DNA from: Paraburkholderia domus
GTDB lineage: Bacteria > Pseudomonadota > Gammaproteobacteria > Burkholderiales > Burkholderiaceae
Direction: 5' to 3'
Length of the DNA: 64,000 bases
NCBI RefSeq assembly: GCF_905220705.1
Contig: NZ_CAJNAT010000002.1
Coordinates: 536,834-600,833 of the forward strand
The notes beneath the pieces were generated by a model. It did not search any database. It was not told where the DNA came from and saw only the letters and a program-made list of their open reading frames with translations. Position 1 is the stretch's first letter, and every line of letters begins with the position of its first letter. Shown here piece by piece: positions 63,040 to 64,000 of the stretch. Made by a program: the position numbers and the translations under genes.

Positions 63040-64000
63040 CTACGCGAGGAACAAGCGATAAACAGGATTCTGCGTCTCTTCCCAGTACGGATACCCGAGC
63101 GTCGCGAGAAAGCGTTCGAACTCGCTGTTCTCGCTCTCCGGCACCTGGATGCCAACCAGAATCGAACTGTAGTCCGCGCCCTGGTTGCGGTAGTGGAACA
63201 GGCTGATATTCCAGTTCGGCGCCATCGACGACAAAAACTTCATCAACGCGCCCGGCCGCTCCGGAAACTCGAAGCGGAACAGACGTTCGTCGTGGGCCAA
63301 AGGCGAGCGTCCGCCGACCATATAGCGGATGTGCTGCTTCGACAGTTCATCGAAGGTCAGGTCGACGGTGGCGAAGCCGTGCGCTTCGAATGCGCCCGCG
63401 ATCTGCGCCGATTCGCTGCGATTCCTGATCTGCACGCCGACAAAGATATGGGCGGAATTTGCATCCGCAATCCGGTAGTTGAACTCGGTGACGCTGCGCG
63501 TGCCGACCAGTTCGCAGAAGCGCTTGAAGCTGCCGCGCTCCTCAGGAATCGTCACAGCGAACACCGCTTCGCGCGCTTCACCGACTTCGGCGCGCTCGGC
63601 GACGAAACGCATGCGATCGAAGTTCATGTTCGCGCCGGACGTGATCGCAATCAGCGTCTGGTTCTCGATGCCTTCGCGCTCGGCATACTGCTTGGCACCT
63701 GCAACGGCGAGCGCACCGGCCGGCTCCAGCACGCTGCGGGTGTCCTGGAACACGTCCTTGATCGCGGCGCATAGCGCATCGGTGTTCACGAGCAACACGT
63801 CGTCGAGATATTCGCTGCACAGGCGGAAGGTTTCCTCGCCGACCAGCTTCACCGCGGTGCCGTCCGAAAACAGCCCCACTTCGTTCAGCGTGACCCGCTC
63901 TCCCGCTTTCAGCGACGCGGCCATCGCGCATGAGTCGTCGGTCTGTACGCCGATCACCCTGATCTCCGGGCGCACCGATTTCACGTACGCGGCCACGCCT
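63040..64000 (-). CDS. ilvA: Threonine ammonia-lyase, C-terminal part (5' end outside the window)
   Basis: This is the C-terminal part of biosynthetic threonine dehydratase (threonine to 2-oxobutanoate, first step of isoleucine synthesis). The end of the PLP domain is visible ('AGALAVAGAKQYAEREGIEN'), then two ACT-like regulatory domains ('REAVFAVTIPEERGSFKRFC' and 'ERLFRFEFPERPGALMKFLS'). The codon at 63996 is a GTG inside the frame, not a start. It ends 'PVYRLFLA'. Confidence 0.95.
   Translation of the reverse strand, partial: GVAAYVKSVRPEIRVIGVQTDDSCAMAASLKAGERVTLNEVGLFSDGTAVKLVGEETFRLCSEYLDDVLLVNTDALCAAIKDVFQDTRSVLEPAGALAVAGAKQYAEREGIENQTLIAITSGANMNFDRMRFVAERAEVGEAREAVFAVTIPEERGSFKRFCELVGTRSVTEFNYRIADANSAHIFVGVQIRNRSESAQIAGAFEAHGFATVDLTFDELSKQHIRYMVGGRSPLAHDERLFRFEFPERPGALMKFLSSMAPNWNISLFHYRNQGADYSSILVGIQVPESENSEFERFLATLGYPYWEETQNPVYRLFLA

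Overview
The window is GC-rich and reads as a chromosome or megaplasmid segment of a free-living betaproteobacterium, most likely Paraburkholderia or a close Burkholderiales relative. The grounds are an OmpC-type porin of the Burkholderia kind, hopanoid-modification genes (hpnI, hpnJ, hpnK, hpnL), PobA, and abundant small exported proteins. This assignment is inferred from gene content; no search was run.

Layout. (1) 1-2232: tail of an amidase and a porin. (2) 2241-3206: a long inverted-repeat element that fills the gap between two convergent genes. (3) 3213-18944, all on the minus strand: a complete [NiFe]-hydrogenase operon of the actinobacterial (group 1h) type. It runs small subunit, large subunit, NifU-like protein, three accessory proteins, endopeptidase, a 33-residue protein, hypF, hypC, a SIS isomerase, hypD, hypE, hypA, hypB, and a nickel permease gene lies upstream. 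Most genes overlap by 1-11 bases. (4) 19114-20946: a DUF2946 / outer-membrane / CopC-like unit, probably copper-related. (5) 21146-23212: a TAXI-type binding protein and a ProQ/FinO RNA chaperone. (6) 23501-31393: a two-component system divergent from an RND efflux operon, with nine hexamers at exact 11-base spacing between them. (7) 31406-32067: a second inverted-repeat element. (8) 32074-40735: two hopanoid-modification gene groups around a PmrAB-like two-component system, with an identical 20-base PmrA-type box at two promoters. (9) 41-46 kb: cold-shock protein, aldehyde dehydrogenase, acetyltransferase, ketodeoxygluconate permease and an IclR regulator. (10) 46368-58631: a sulfate-ester scavenging operon holding a dioxygenase, binding protein, TonB receptor, double-domain ABC permease, arylsulfatase, its own TonB-ExbB-ExbD and an ATPase, with a Crp/Fnr-like regulator beside it. 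(11) 58.9-64 kb: cytochrome b561, small envelope proteins, PobA, and the C-terminal part of threonine ammonia-lyase.

How the parts fit. The hydrogenase operon carries nearly everything needed to make a [NiFe] enzyme: nickel uptake, Ni insertion (HypA/B), Fe(CN)2CO synthesis (HypC/D/E/F), C-terminal processing and Fe-S handling. It looks able to support scavenging of low-level H2 as an energy supplement. The hopanoid and RND blocks each sit beside a regulator pair whose probable DNA sites are visible. The sulfur block links outer-membrane uptake, inner-membrane uptake and desulfurisation in one transcription unit.

The most unusual feature is a family of inverted-repeat elements (three copies here). 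They abut stop codons within 6-12 bases and contain a hairpin whose stem shows a compensatory base-pair change between copies.
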